This document shows, piece after piece, positions 26,304 through 34,902 of a DNA stretch of 52,715 nucleotides. This stretch comes from an uncultured Roseicyclus sp. (GTDB lineage: Bacteria; Pseudomonadota; Alphaproteobacteria; Rhodobacterales; Rhodobacteraceae). The number at the start of each line of letters is the position of its first letter. Position 1 is the stretch's first letter. The notes beneath the pieces were generated by a model. That model did no database searches. It worked only from the letters and a program-made list of their open reading frames with translations, and was not told the origin of the DNA. The stretch is taken from positions 1 through 52,715 of the forward strand of contig NZ_CALAHQ010000009.1 in assembly GCF_937892565.1 (NCBI RefSeq), in the 5' to 3' direction. The translations under genes and the position numbers were made by a program.

Positions 26304-27685
26304 CCACCGCCGCCCCCCCTTCGCCCCAGATGCAGGCCGTCTATGACTGGATCGACGCGCATGCGGATGAGTGCATCGCCGACCTTCAGGCCTTTGTGCA
26401 GCGACCCTCGATCAGCGCGCAGAACATCGGCTTGCGCGAGACGGCGGAATGGTTGCGCGACCTGATGCATCGCGACGGGCTGCCGGCCGAATTTCATGAA
26501 CTCGATCAGGGGCCGCCGGTCGTGTTCGGTCACTTGCCTGCAAAGCGCCCGGCCAAGACGATCTTGTGCTACGCCCATTACGATGTGCAGCCCCCCGAAC
26601 CCATCGAAGCCTGGACGCATGGTGGCCCGTGGTCGGGTGCTATTGTGGACGGCGTGCTTTATGGGCGGGGCGCCACCGACAACAAGTCGGGCGTTCTGGC
26701 CTTTACCAAGGCCGCGAAAGCCTTTCTTCAGGTGCGCGGCGAAGTGCCTGCGAACCTCAAGTTCCTGACCGAGGGCGAGGAAGAGATCGGCTCGCCCAAT
26801 CTTGCGGCATGGGCTGAACGCAACAAGGAATTGCTGGCGGCCGACGGGATGCATTGCCTTGACGGGTCGGTGGAAACCGGAACCGACGTGCCCGATGTAT
26901 CGCTCGGGCTGAAGTCGGTGCTTTTCGTCGAACTTGTCGCGCGCGGCGCCAAGACCGACATCCATTCGCTGAATTTTCCGCTGGTGCCTGCGCCGGTATG
27001 GGAACTGATCTGGGCGCTCAACACCATTCTCGACCGTGACCGCCGTATCTTGATCGAGGACTGGGCCGAAGGCATCTGGCAGCTGACCCCCGAGGACGAA
27101 GAGCAGGTGCAGGCCAAGGCCGCCCGCATCGATACGGCCGAAATGAAGCGCGAATGGGGGATCGAAGAATTTGTGCTGGGCCGTGACGGGGCCGACGCCG
27201 TGCGCGCCCGCGCCTATGAGCCGACAGCCAATATCCAAGGCATCATCGCAGGCTATACCGGCCCCGGCACCAAGACCATCGTGCCCAACGAGGCGCGCGC
27301 GCGACTTGATTTCCGGCTCATTCCCAACATGCAGCCCGATGCCGCGATCCGGAAAATCAAGGCGCATCTGGAAAAGCACGGGTTCGGCCATATCGAGGTG
27401 CGCGCCTTTGACGGGGCCGAACCGCCCTACAAGATCAGTGTGAAGGAAGACATCAGCCAGGCCATCATCGCCGCCGCGACCGAAGTTTACGGCGAATTGC
27501 CCGTGGTCAACGGCGTCTCTGCCGAAGGTGCAATCCTTCGGCATGTCTGGATCCCTTGCGTGCTGACGGGTTTTGCCAACCCCGGCGCCAATCTTCACGC
27601 CCCCGACGAGAACATCCACATCGACATGTATCTCAAGGGCATCAAATACGCCGCTGCCATCATGGAACATTTCGGGCGATCCTGA
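26300..27685 (+). CDS. M20-family metallopeptidase (dipeptidase type)
   Basis: This cytoplasmic di-zinc peptidase has 461 residues, the length of M20 dipeptidases rather than of the shorter amidohydrolases. Metal ligands are His in CYAHYDVQPPE, the bridging Asp in GRGATDNKSG, Glu pair in LTEGEEEIGS, an acidic residue near CLDGSVETG, and His in GANLHAPDENI. A dimerisation/lid domain sits in the middle (around DIHSLNFPLVPAPVWEL). Members cleave dipeptides or beta-alanyl and other N-acyl amino acids. It is coupled by a 4-nt overlap to the SDR gene and followed after 18 nt by the M14 peptidase gene. Confidence 0.9.
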   Translation: MTTAAPPSPQMQAVYDWIDAHADECIADLQAFVQRPSISAQNIGLRETAEWLRDLMHRDGLPAEFHELDQGPPVVFGHLPAKRPAKTILCYAHYDVQPPEPIEAWTHGGPWSGAIVDGVLYGRGATDNKSGVLAFTKAAKAFLQVRGEVPANLKFLTEGEEEIGSPNLAAWAERNKELLAADGMHCLDGSVETGTDVPDVSLGLKSVLFVELVARGAKTDIHSLNFPLVPAPVWELIWALNTILDRDRRILIEDWAEGIWQLTPEDEEQVQAKAARIDTAEMKREWGIEEFVLGRDGADAVRARAYEPTANIQGIIAGYTGPGTKTIVPNEARARLDFRLIPNMQPDAAIRKIKAHLEKHGFGHIEVRAFDGAEPPYKISVKEDISQAIIAAATEVYGELPVVNGVSAEGAILRHVWIPCVLTGFANPGANLHAPDENIHIDMYLKGIKYAAAIMEHFGRS

Positions 27686-27703
27686 CGCCCGCAGGAGCCC
27701 GCA

Positions 27704-29362
27704 ATGCATATCGCCTTCGACACCTACCACGATTACGACGCCTTGACGGCCCATCTTCAGGCGCTGGCGGCAGCCTATCCGCGGCTTGCCACGCTGCGGT
27801 CCATCGCCAAATCCCACCGCGGCCGCGACGTCTGGGCGATGGAGATCACGAACCCCGATACCGGGCCGGGGTCTGACAAGCCCGCCTTTTATATCGATGC
27901 ACAGATCCACGCCGAGGAACACGCCACCAGCGCCACCGCGCTTTACGCGATCCATCACCTCTTGACGCAGTATGGCACCGACGAAGAGGTGACGCGGCTG
28001 GTTGACCAACAGGTCTTTCACATCATTCCGCGCATCAACCCCGACGGCGCCGAATTCGCGCTCAAGGCGCCCTATCATCCATGGTGCGGAAACGGCCGCT
28101 TCCTGCCCGGAGAGGACAGGCTTGACGGCCTGATCCCGCAAGACATCGACGGCGACGGCTTCATCGTGAACATGCGCGTCCCCGACCCCCGTGGCGAGTG
28201 GAAGATCGACCCCGAAGAACCCGCGCTGATGATCCAGCGCGAGCCCGGCGAAGAGGGCGGTCAGTACTACCGCGTCTATCCCGAAGGCATGATCCGCGAT
28301 TTTGACGGCGTGCATGTGAAGATCGTCCCCGGTCAGGACGGCAACATGAACCGCAACTTTCCGATCAACTGGTCGCCGCGCGAATACGGGGCGGGGGAAT
28401 ATCCGTTCTCGGAACCCGAGGCGATGGGGATGGGGCGGCTTATCCTCGACAACCCCAATATCTGCGGGATGTGCGCCTACCACACCCATGGCGGCATCAT
28501 CTTGCGCCCCTCGATGATGAAATATGACGCCGAGATGAGCCCGCGCGACCTTACGCTTTACAAGGCCATCGGTGAGGTCGGCACGCGGCTGACGGGATAT
28601 CCGGTCATCTCGACCTATGAGGAATTCACACCCGACAAATCCAAGGTCCGGCATGGCTCGCTCAAGGATTGGGTTTACGAGGAAATGGGGATCATCTGCT
28701 TCTCGACCGAGCTGTGGGATATCGAGACGGCGGCAGGGGTGGAAAAGAAGGGCTACTACAACCTCGGTCCGCGCAATGCCGAGGTGCAGCGGCAGTTGTA
28801 CCGCTGGGTGGTGAAGAATGTGGGGACCAAGGGTTTTCGCGATTGGAAATCCTTTGATCACCCTCAGCTTGGCCCCGTCGAGATCGGCGGCATGGCCTAT
28901 ATCTGGAGCTATCGCAACCCGCCCGGGCATCTTCTGGAAGAGGTCTGCCGCAACAATGTCTTGTTCAACCTGCGTCATGCGGCCGCCGCGCCGCGCGTGG
29001 TGATCGATGATCTGGTGGTCGAGGCATTGGGCGCTGGGCTGTTCAAGGTTCAGGCCACGGTGTCAAACCACGGCTACCTGCCCACCAACCTTTCGGATGT
29101 GGCCATCCAGAAGGGCGTTGCACAGACCGTGACCTTGGGTGTCGACGGCGCCGAGGTGGTGATCAACCCCGCCACGGTCGATCTGGGCCATCTTGCGGGG
29201 CGCAACGAGCGGCGCTTTGAATGGTCACCCTGGGGGCAGCAATGGTCGGCGGTTGCCAAGCGCGCCGAATGGCTGGTGCGGGGCGCGGCGGGCGGGACGG
29301 TCACCGTCACCGCACGGTCGCAAAAGGGCGGGGCGCATCGGGTCACCGCGCAGCTTCCATGA
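27704..29362 (+). CDS. M14-family zinc carboxypeptidase with C-terminal domain
   Basis: This protein of 552 residues has an M14 carboxypeptidase domain over about the first 380 residues. The zinc ligands are His and Glu in QIHAEEHAT (HxxE) near 65-70 and His in CAYHTHGGIIL near 265. The substrate-binding NMNRNFPINW has the Asn-Arg pair, and CFSTELWDIE carries the catalytic Glu. The last 150 residues look like a beta-sandwich tail. No signal peptide is seen, so it probably acts in the cytoplasm on imported material. GGAG lies 9 nt before the ATG. Its stop overlaps the creatininase-family start by 4 nt. Confidence 0.88.
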   Translation: MHIAFDTYHDYDALTAHLQALAAAYPRLATLRSIAKSHRGRDVWAMEITNPDTGPGSDKPAFYIDAQIHAEEHATSATALYAIHHLLTQYGTDEEVTRLVDQQVFHIIPRINPDGAEFALKAPYHPWCGNGRFLPGEDRLDGLIPQDIDGDGFIVNMRVPDPRGEWKIDPEEPALMIQREPGEEGGQYYRVYPEGMIRDFDGVHVKIVPGQDGNMNRNFPINWSPREYGAGEYPFSEPEAMGMGRLILDNPNICGMCAYHTHGGIILRPSMMKYDAEMSPRDLTLYKAIGEVGTRLTGYPVISTYEEFTPDKSKVRHGSLKDWVYEEMGIICFSTELWDIETAAGVEKKGYYNLGPRNAEVQRQLYRWVVKNVGTKGFRDWKSFDHPQLGPVEIGGMAYIWSYRNPPGHLLEEVCRNNVLFNLRHAAAAPRVVIDDLVVEALGAGLFKVQATVSNHGYLPTNLSDVAIQKGVAQTVTLGVDGAEVVINPATVDLGHLAGRNERRFEWSPWGQQWSAVAKRAEWLVRGAAGGTVTVTARSQKGGAHRVTAQLP

Positions 29363-30060
29363 AGATCGCCGACATGACCTGGGCCGATGTGGAGATCGCG
29401 GCGCGCCGCGATCCCCGCGCCGTGCTGCCGCTCGGGTCGACCGAACAGCACGCCCAGCTTTCCTTGTGCGTGGATGCGATCCTTGCCGAACGGGTCGCCG
29501 TCGAAGCAGCAGAACCATTGGGCGTGCCCGTCTACCCGGTCATGCCCTATGGTCTTGCGCCCTATTTCACCGCCTATCCGGGCACCGTGTCGCTGCGGGT
29601 CGAGACGCTGCTGGCGGTGGCGCGTGATGTGCTGGCCTCGATCCGCCGGGCGGGCTTTCGCCGTATCCTGATCGTCAATGGTCATGGTGGCAATGCCCCC
29701 GTGGGCGCACTTGCACAGGAGCTTATGGCCGATTGGCCCGACACGTCGATCCGGTTTCACAACTGGTGGAGCGCGCCGCGCACCTGGGCCATGGTCGAGG
29801 CGACGGGCCCCGCAAGCCATGCAAGCTGGATGGAGAATTTTCCCTGGACGCGGCTTTCCCATGCACCCGCGCCCGCGGGTGAAAAGCCGATGATCGATCC
29901 GGAAAGCCTGCGGGCGTCAAACCCCGCTCAGGCGCGGCGCGCGCTGGGCGATGGCAATTTTGGCGGCGCTTGGCAACGCGACGATGTGGTGACCGATGCG
30001 CTTTGGCGGACAGGGGTCGAAGAAACCCGCGCCGCACTGGAGGGGCCGTGGCCGCAATAG
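29359..30060 (+). CDS. Creatininase-family amidohydrolase
   Basis: This protein of 233 residues has the creatininase fold. The first metal cluster is clear: Glu, His and Asp in GSTEQHAQLSLCVDAI near residues 27-41. The second His is in IVNGHGGNAPVG. True creatininase has His-Tyr-Glu at that last site, supplying a further Glu ligand, whereas this protein has His-Gly-Gly. It therefore belongs with general family members (MftE or ArfB-like cyclic amide or peptide hydrolases), not proven creatininases. The ATG at 29359 overlaps the M14 stop by 4 nt. An SDR gene starts inside its last codons. Confidence 0.88.
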   Translation: MKIADMTWADVEIAARRDPRAVLPLGSTEQHAQLSLCVDAILAERVAVEAAEPLGVPVYPVMPYGLAPYFTAYPGTVSLRVETLLAVARDVLASIRRAGFRRILIVNGHGGNAPVGALAQELMADWPDTSIRFHNWWSAPRTWAMVEATGPASHASWMENFPWTRLSHAPAPAGEKPMIDPESLRASNPAQARRALGDGNFGGAWQRDDVVTDALWRTGVEETRAALEGPWPQ

Positions 30061-30806
30061 CACTGGCGGGTATCGCGGGGCGGCCTGCGCTTGTGACGGG
30101 TGTGGTGGGTGGTATCGGCCACGCCATCGCGCGGGCGCTGGCCGATGCCGGGGCCGAGGTGATCGTGACCGATCGTCCCGGCCCCGAGCTTGACGCGGCC
30201 GCCGCCGCCCTTGGTCTGCCGCATATTCCGGCCGATCTGGGCCGACGCGCGGATGTGGCCGCGCTGGAGGCGGCTTTGCCGCGTCCGCCCGCAATCCTCG
30301 TGACATCCGCAGGCGGCGTGCTGGGGCAGGTGGGCCGCCCGGTGGAGGAGGTCCCCGAGCAAGATTGGCGCGCGATTTTCGCGGCCAATGTCGACAGCGC
30401 CTTTTTTCTGGCCCAAGCGCTTGCGCCAGCCATGAAGGCAGATGGCTGGGGCCGGATCGTCACGATCAGTTCGGGCGCGGGCCTGCGCGCCAGCCTGACC
30501 GGCATTCAGGCCTATGCCGCATCCAAGCACGCGCTTGTCGGCCTTACCCGTCAGCTGGCGGCTGAATTCGGCCCCTTCGGGATCACCGTCAATTCCGTTG
30601 CCCCGGGGTTTGTCCTCTCCAACCCCGCAAGCCGTGCCCAGTGGGACAGCTACGGCGAGGCCGGACAGGCCGCGATCTTGTCGCGCATCAGCACCCGCCG
30701 CCTTGGCCGGCCCGAAGACATCGCCGCCGCTGCGGCGTTCTTGTGCTCTGACGCCGCAGCCTGGATCACCGGACAGATCCTGAGTGTCGACGGCGGACAT
30801 GCTTGA
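30048..30806 (+). CDS. SDR-family oxidoreductase, GTG start
   Basis: This classical SDR of 252 residues has TGVVGGIGHAIARAL for the cofactor, VTSAGGVLGQ for the structural Asn region (Ser-Ala-Gly instead of Asn-Ala-Gly), IVTISSGAG for Ser and AYAASKHALVGL for Tyr and Lys. It ends with the family's VDGGHA. I choose the GTG at 30048. GGAGGGG lies just upstream, and the longer frame upstream is Arg-rich sequence inside the creatininase-family gene. It overlaps that gene by 13 nt. Three SDR-type proteins in one operon point to several alcohol/ketone steps. Confidence 0.85.
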   Translation: MAAIALAGIAGRPALVTGVVGGIGHAIARALADAGAEVIVTDRPGPELDAAAAALGLPHIPADLGRRADVAALEAALPRPPAILVTSAGGVLGQVGRPVEEVPEQDWRAIFAANVDSAFFLAQALAPAMKADGWGRIVTISSGAGLRASLTGIQAYAASKHALVGLTRQLAAEFGPFGITVNSVAPGFVLSNPASRAQWDSYGEAGQAAILSRISTRRLGRPEDIAAAAAFLCSDAAAWITGQILSVDGGHA

Positions 30807-30835
30807 GCCCGCATCCCGCGCCGTGCGATTGGCGC

Positions 30836-32704
30836 ATGGCAATATCCAAGACTGAAAGCCCACCCGTGGTCCAGACAGCAACCGCCCGTCCCCCACTGCC
30901 CGCAGAACGGCTTGCACTGACCGATACGGTCAGCTGGCGCAAAGCTGTCGGCACGATGTGGCGGGTCATGCAGATCGGCCTCGAGACGCCGTGGCAAGTG
31001 ACGATTGCGCTTTTGTCGACGCTTCTCGCGGCCATTTTCCAGCTCATGATCCCACAGCTTCTGGGTCGTGCGGTCGACCTTACGCAGGGCGTCGCAACCG
31101 GGGACCGGGCGGCGCAGGATGCGCTTTTGCTGACCGCGCTGGCCGTTTTGGGTGTCGCGATCCTGCGGGGCGTGTTCGCGACCTTTCAGAACTATTTCAG
31201 CGAGGCGGTGGGCCACCATACCGGCTACCGTTTACGCCTGTCCTACTATGACCGGATCCAGCACCTGAGCTTTGGTTTCCATGACAGTGTCCATTCCGGC
31301 GATCTTATCACGCTGGGCCTGCTTGATATCGAAGGCGCGCGGATGTTCTTTGCAACCGGCATCATCCGTTTCCTGCTCTTGTTCGTGCTGATCGGTTTTG
31401 GCGGCTGGTGGCTTTTGTCGATCGACCTTTGGCTTGGCCTTTTGGCGCTCAGCTTTGTGCCCTATGTCGGGTGGCGCTCGTCGCAATCGCAGCTTGAACT
31501 GCGCCAGACATGGCTTGATCTGCAGGAACGGCTATCGGTTCTCAGCCGGGTGATGGAGGAAAACCTCGCCGGCACGCGCATCGTGCGCGCCTTCAGTGCG
31601 CAAGACCACGAAATGCAAAAGTTCCGTGAGGCCTCGGTGCGCGCGCTCGATCTTGCGCATGAACGGGTGGATCTGCGGGTGAACAGCACCGCCGCCATGA
31701 CGTTGTCGTTTCTGCTGGCGATGGGGGCGGTGTTGCTGGTGGGCGGGATCAAGGTGCGCACAGGCGAGATGACCGTGGGCACGCTGACCGCGTTTCTGAC
31801 CTTCATGACGATCCTGCAGATGCCGGTCCGGCAACTGGGCATGCTGGTCAACTCGATTGCGCGCACCTCGACCTGCGGTGCGCGGGTGTTTGGGCTTCTG
31901 GATCTTGAGCCGTCGGTGGCCGATGTGCCCGGGGCCCGCGATCTGCGGATTGACGGCCCGGTGTTGCGATTTGAGGATGTGGGCTTTGCCTATCCCTCGG
32001 CCCGCGACACCCCTGTCTTGCGCAATCTGTCGTTTACCGCCGGGCGGGGCGAGATCATCGGCATCATCGGCCCCCCGGGCAGCGGCAAGACCACGGTGGC
32101 ACAACTGATCCCCCGGTTCTACGACGTGACATCGGGCGCCATCACCATCGATGGGCAGGATCTGCGCGACGTCACGCTTGCCTCGCTGCGCCGTTCGGTC
32201 AAGGTCGTCAGTCAGGATGTCTTCATGTTCACGACCACGATGGAGAACAACATCGCCTATGGCGATCCCTGGGCCGAAGAGGACGCCATCGAAGGGTCAA
32301 GCGGCGATGCGCAGCTTCATGCCTATGTCGACACTCTGCCCGAACGCTACCGCACGGTCGTCGGCGAACGCGGCGCGTCCTTGTCAGGCGGGCAGCGGCA
32401 GCGGATGTCCATCGCACGCACGCTGCTGGTGGCACCGGAAATCCTTGTGTTCGACGATTCCACCGCCGCGATCGACGCCCGCACCGAGCGGCGTATCCTT
32501 GCCGCGATCCGCGCCGGGCGCGACCGGCGGATCACCATCCTTGTGGCGCATCGGCTCAGCACGCTCGCCGATGCCGATCGCATCCTTGTGCTGGAACAGG
32601 GCCGGATCGTGGAGCAGGGCAATCATGCCGAACTGATGGCGCTTGGGGGCCGCTACCGCAGCCTGCATGATCTTCAGAACCGTTCCTATGGTGACCGGCG
32701 ATGA
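30836..32704 (+). CDS. ABC exporter half-transporter with degenerate Walker B (heterodimer subunit 1)
   Basis: This is a half-transporter of 622 residues: six transmembrane helices over about 50-330, then one ATPase domain. Walker A is GPPGSGKT near 412, the signature LSGGQ starts near 516 and the H-loop is VAHRLS. Walker B reads ILVFDDS, with Asp541 where the catalytic Glu belongs, so its own ATP site should be weak. This is the classic arrangement of a heterodimeric exporter, with the active partner encoded next. The start is uncertain: a TTG at 30803 overlaps the SDR stop as TTGA, while the ATG at 30836 has no good ribosome-binding site. Substrate unknown. Confidence 0.85.
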   Translation: MAISKTESPPVVQTATARPPLPAERLALTDTVSWRKAVGTMWRVMQIGLETPWQVTIALLSTLLAAIFQLMIPQLLGRAVDLTQGVATGDRAAQDALLLTALAVLGVAILRGVFATFQNYFSEAVGHHTGYRLRLSYYDRIQHLSFGFHDSVHSGDLITLGLLDIEGARMFFATGIIRFLLLFVLIGFGGWWLLSIDLWLGLLALSFVPYVGWRSSQSQLELRQTWLDLQERLSVLSRVMEENLAGTRIVRAFSAQDHEMQKFREASVRALDLAHERVDLRVNSTAAMTLSFLLAMGAVLLVGGIKVRTGEMTVGTLTAFLTFMTILQMPVRQLGMLVNSIARTSTCGARVFGLLDLEPSVADVPGARDLRIDGPVLRFEDVGFAYPSARDTPVLRNLSFTAGRGEIIGIIGPPGSGKTTVAQLIPRFYDVTSGAITIDGQDLRDVTLASLRRSVKVVSQDVFMFTTTMENNIAYGDPWAEEDAIEGSSGDAQLHAYVDTLPERYRTVVGERGASLSGGQRQRMSIARTLLVAPEILVFDDSTAAIDARTERRILAAIRAGRDRRITILVAHRLSTLADADRILVLEQGRIVEQGNHAELMALGGRYRSLHDLQNRSYGDRR

Positions 32705-34554
32705 GCGGCGAGACCGAAGTCGAACGCCATGATGTGCGCGAAGATGGACGCCGCCCGCCGCGCGCCGTGGTCGGGTCGCACCGGGTCGAGGAAGAGATGT
32801 TCGGCCGGGTTTTCGACCCAAGGATCCTGCGCCGCATCTGGGTTTTCGTGCGCCCTTATCGGCGGCAGGTCCGGATTTCCGTCATCGCGGTTCTGGTCTT
32901 CACGCTGAGCCAGCTGTCAATCCCGATGATCATCCGCAATGCCTTTGACGTCGGCTTGGCCAAGGGTGCCTGGGGCGGCGCGCTTTACGCAGCCGTGGCC
33001 GCATTCGCCGCCGCCATCGCCACCAACTATGTCGCCAGCCTGGTTCAGGAACGCTCGGTGGGCAAGGTGGCCGAGAATGTTCTGTTCGACATCCGTGAAG
33101 CGATGTTTGGCCATCTTCAGCAGGTGTCTCAATCCTTCATGGACCGCACCGAAGTCGGGCGCCTCATGTCGCGCCTGCAAGGTGATGTGAACGCGATGCA
33201 GGAATTTCTCGAGACTTCGGTGATTTCGGTGGGCGATCTTGTTTTGCTGTTCGGGATCGTGGGTTGCATGCTCTGGCTTGACTGGCAGCTTGGGCTTTTG
33301 ACGCTGTCTGTCCTGCCGGTTCTGTTTCTTGTTCGCATCGTGTGGCTGCCGCGCGCACGGGCCGCCTTTATCGCCGCGCATGAGACGAATTCGATCACCA
33401 ATGGTGCGCTGGCCGAGGCGATCCATGGCGTGCGCACCGTTCAGGGGATGACCCGACAGACCGTCAACGCAAAGCTTTACGATGATATGGCGGGTGCAAA
33501 TCTGCGCACGCATCTTGTTGCCGGGCGTTATGCGCAGGTGCTGGTCCCGGTGGTTGACACGCTGACCGGGCTGTCGATGGCGGTGGTGGTCGTTGTGGGC
33601 GGCGCGATGGTGCTGGATCGTACGCTTGATGTGGGCGTGATGGTGGCTTTCCTGTTCTTCATCCAGCGCTTTTTTGACCCTGTCCGGTCGCTGACCATGC
33701 AGTATTCCGTGATGCAACGCGCCATGGCCTCAGGGCAGCGCCTGACCGAGGTGCTGGATGTGCCCCTCAAGATTATCGATGCGCCAGACGCTGTCACGCT
33801 TCCCCAAGGCACCCCGGCCTCGGTCGAGTTCCGGGGTGTCCGCTTTGCCTATGTTCCCGGCCAGCCCGTCCTTGATGATGTGAGCTTCCGGGTGGAGCCG
33901 GGCCAGACCGTGGCACTTGTCGGCCCCACAGGTTCCGGCAAATCCAGCGTCATGGCGCTTTTGCATCGTTTCTACGACGTCACGGGGGGTGCCGTGATCG
34001 TCGGCGGGCACGATGTTCGACAGATCACCCGGGCCTCGCTGGGTCAGCAGATCGCCATGGTTCTGCAGGAGCCGTTCCTGTTTACCGGAACGGTCTTGGA
34101 AAACATCCGTTACAACAAAACAGACGCCACCGAAGATCAGGTGATCGCAGCGGCGCGGGCGGTGGGGGCGCATGGTTTCATCGAACGGCTGCCGCAGGGC
34201 TACGCGACAGAGTTGACCGAACGCGGCAGCAACCTGTCCATGGGCCAGCGCCAGCTTGTGAGCTTTGCCCGCGCGCTTGTCGCCGATGCGCCGATCTTGA
34301 TCCTGGACGAAGCGACAGCAAGCATCGACAGCCATTCGGAACAAGACATTCAAAAGGCGCTCGGCGTGCTTCTCAATGGCCGCTCGGGGCTTGTGATCGC
34401 GCACCGCCTGGACACGATCCGCAATGCCGACCGCATCATCGTGCTCAACGCGGGCCGCGTGTGTGAAAGCGGAACGCACCAAGAGCTTTTGGCCTTGGGT
34501 GGGCAATACGCGGAGCTCTACCGCTCGGGGCATGCATCCTTTGACGACAGATAG
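32701..34554 (+). CDS. ABC exporter half-transporter (heterodimer subunit 2)
   Basis: This is the partner half-transporter, 617 residues. An acidic/basic N-terminal arm of about 50 residues leads into six transmembrane helices and an ATPase domain. Walker A is GPTGSGKSS near 408, Walker B ILILDEATASID keeps the catalytic Glu, and the signature is LSMGQ instead of LSGGQ. The canonical site is thus formed by this subunit's Walker motifs and the partner's LSGGQ, while the other site is degenerate on both sides. The gene overlaps subunit 1 by 4 nt. It closes the rightward operon. Efflux of an inhibitory intermediate or an unrelated drug-like compound are both possible. Confidence 0.9.
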   Translation: MSGETEVERHDVREDGRRPPRAVVGSHRVEEEMFGRVFDPRILRRIWVFVRPYRRQVRISVIAVLVFTLSQLSIPMIIRNAFDVGLAKGAWGGALYAAVAAFAAAIATNYVASLVQERSVGKVAENVLFDIREAMFGHLQQVSQSFMDRTEVGRLMSRLQGDVNAMQEFLETSVISVGDLVLLFGIVGCMLWLDWQLGLLTLSVLPVLFLVRIVWLPRARAAFIAAHETNSITNGALAEAIHGVRTVQGMTRQTVNAKLYDDMAGANLRTHLVAGRYAQVLVPVVDTLTGLSMAVVVVVGGAMVLDRTLDVGVMVAFLFFIQRFFDPVRSLTMQYSVMQRAMASGQRLTEVLDVPLKIIDAPDAVTLPQGTPASVEFRGVRFAYVPGQPVLDDVSFRVEPGQTVALVGPTGSGKSSVMALLHRFYDVTGGAVIVGGHDVRQITRASLGQQIAMVLQEPFLFTGTVLENIRYNKTDATEDQVIAAARAVGAHGFIERLPQGYATELTERGSNLSMGQRQLVSFARALVADAPILILDEATASIDSHSEQDIQKALGVLLNGRSGLVIAHRLDTIRNADRIIVLNAGRVCESGTHQELLALGGQYAELYRSGHASFDDR

Positions 34555-34902
34555 CACAGGTTTTGTCACGCAACCTTGGCTGGTGCCCGGGTCGCGTTCC
34601 GCCTGGCCGTGGTGCTGCTGCACTATGTCAAGATAGCCCCATCGGGCGGCATTTTGCAGGCGGCTGTTGCCTGTGTTGCGGGGGCCGTGCGCAACCCGCC
34701 ATCTGGCACGCGGGCAATGGCGCGCCGTGCCGCGTTGATCGAAATCAATTCAACATTCTGATATATATCATAATTTACAGAAACGCCATGATGGATTGTT
34801 TTGTTGACAACAAAATTGGAACGATCCAATAGTTTCATGAAGAGGTCAGGATCTGTGGCCCACGATTCGAGCGCGGATCATTTTCAAGGGGGAAATACTG
34901 TC
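34555..34902. promoter_or_regulatory. Intergenic region with two palindromes and promoter of operon B1
   Basis: This 348-bp gap has no convincing gene. A 6-bp GC stem (GTTGCG/CGCAAC, 34675-34695) is a weak terminator candidate after the exporter. The right part turns AT-rich. It holds the 12-bp palindrome TGATATATATCA (34759-34770), then the 17-bp palindrome TTTTGTTGACAACAAAA (34799-34815), which includes a -35-like TTGACA at 34804-34809. The operator TTGGAACGATCCAA (34816-34829) follows directly. A -10 candidate at 34827-34833 (CAATAG/AATAGT) is weak. AAGGGGG about 10 nt before 34903 is the ribosome-binding site. Confidence 0.6.
34816..34829. promoter_or_regulatory. LacI-type operator TTGGAACGATCCAA, copy 1
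   Basis: This is an imperfect 14-bp palindrome with a central CG, as bound by LacI-family regulators. The identical 14 bp occur at 45407-45420 before operon B3. The LacI-type regulator at 50441-51454, the last gene of B3, is the most likely binder, because the other LacI gene is flanked by a different motif. Confidence 0.65.

Noticed and set aside
26258..28978. A 906-codon open frame on the minus strand opposite the M20 and M14 genes
   Set aside because: It is antisense to two genes with complete metal-site motifs, is rich in Arg, His and Asp in the manner of high-GC shadow frames, and shows no family motif.
29359..30060. True creatininase
   Set aside because: The first metal cluster fits, but the His-Tyr-Glu segment of creatininase is His-Gly-Gly here, so only family membership is claimed.
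34555..34832. Short ORFs (for example 34563-34832) between the exporter and operon B1
   Set aside because: They have no ribosome-binding site or family motif, and they run through promoter and operator palindromes.
34801..34902. Upstream start at 34801 for the B1 Gfo/Idh gene
   Set aside because: The extra 34 residues would be encoded by the operator region and precede a start with a much better AAGGGGG site and the family's usual N-terminus.
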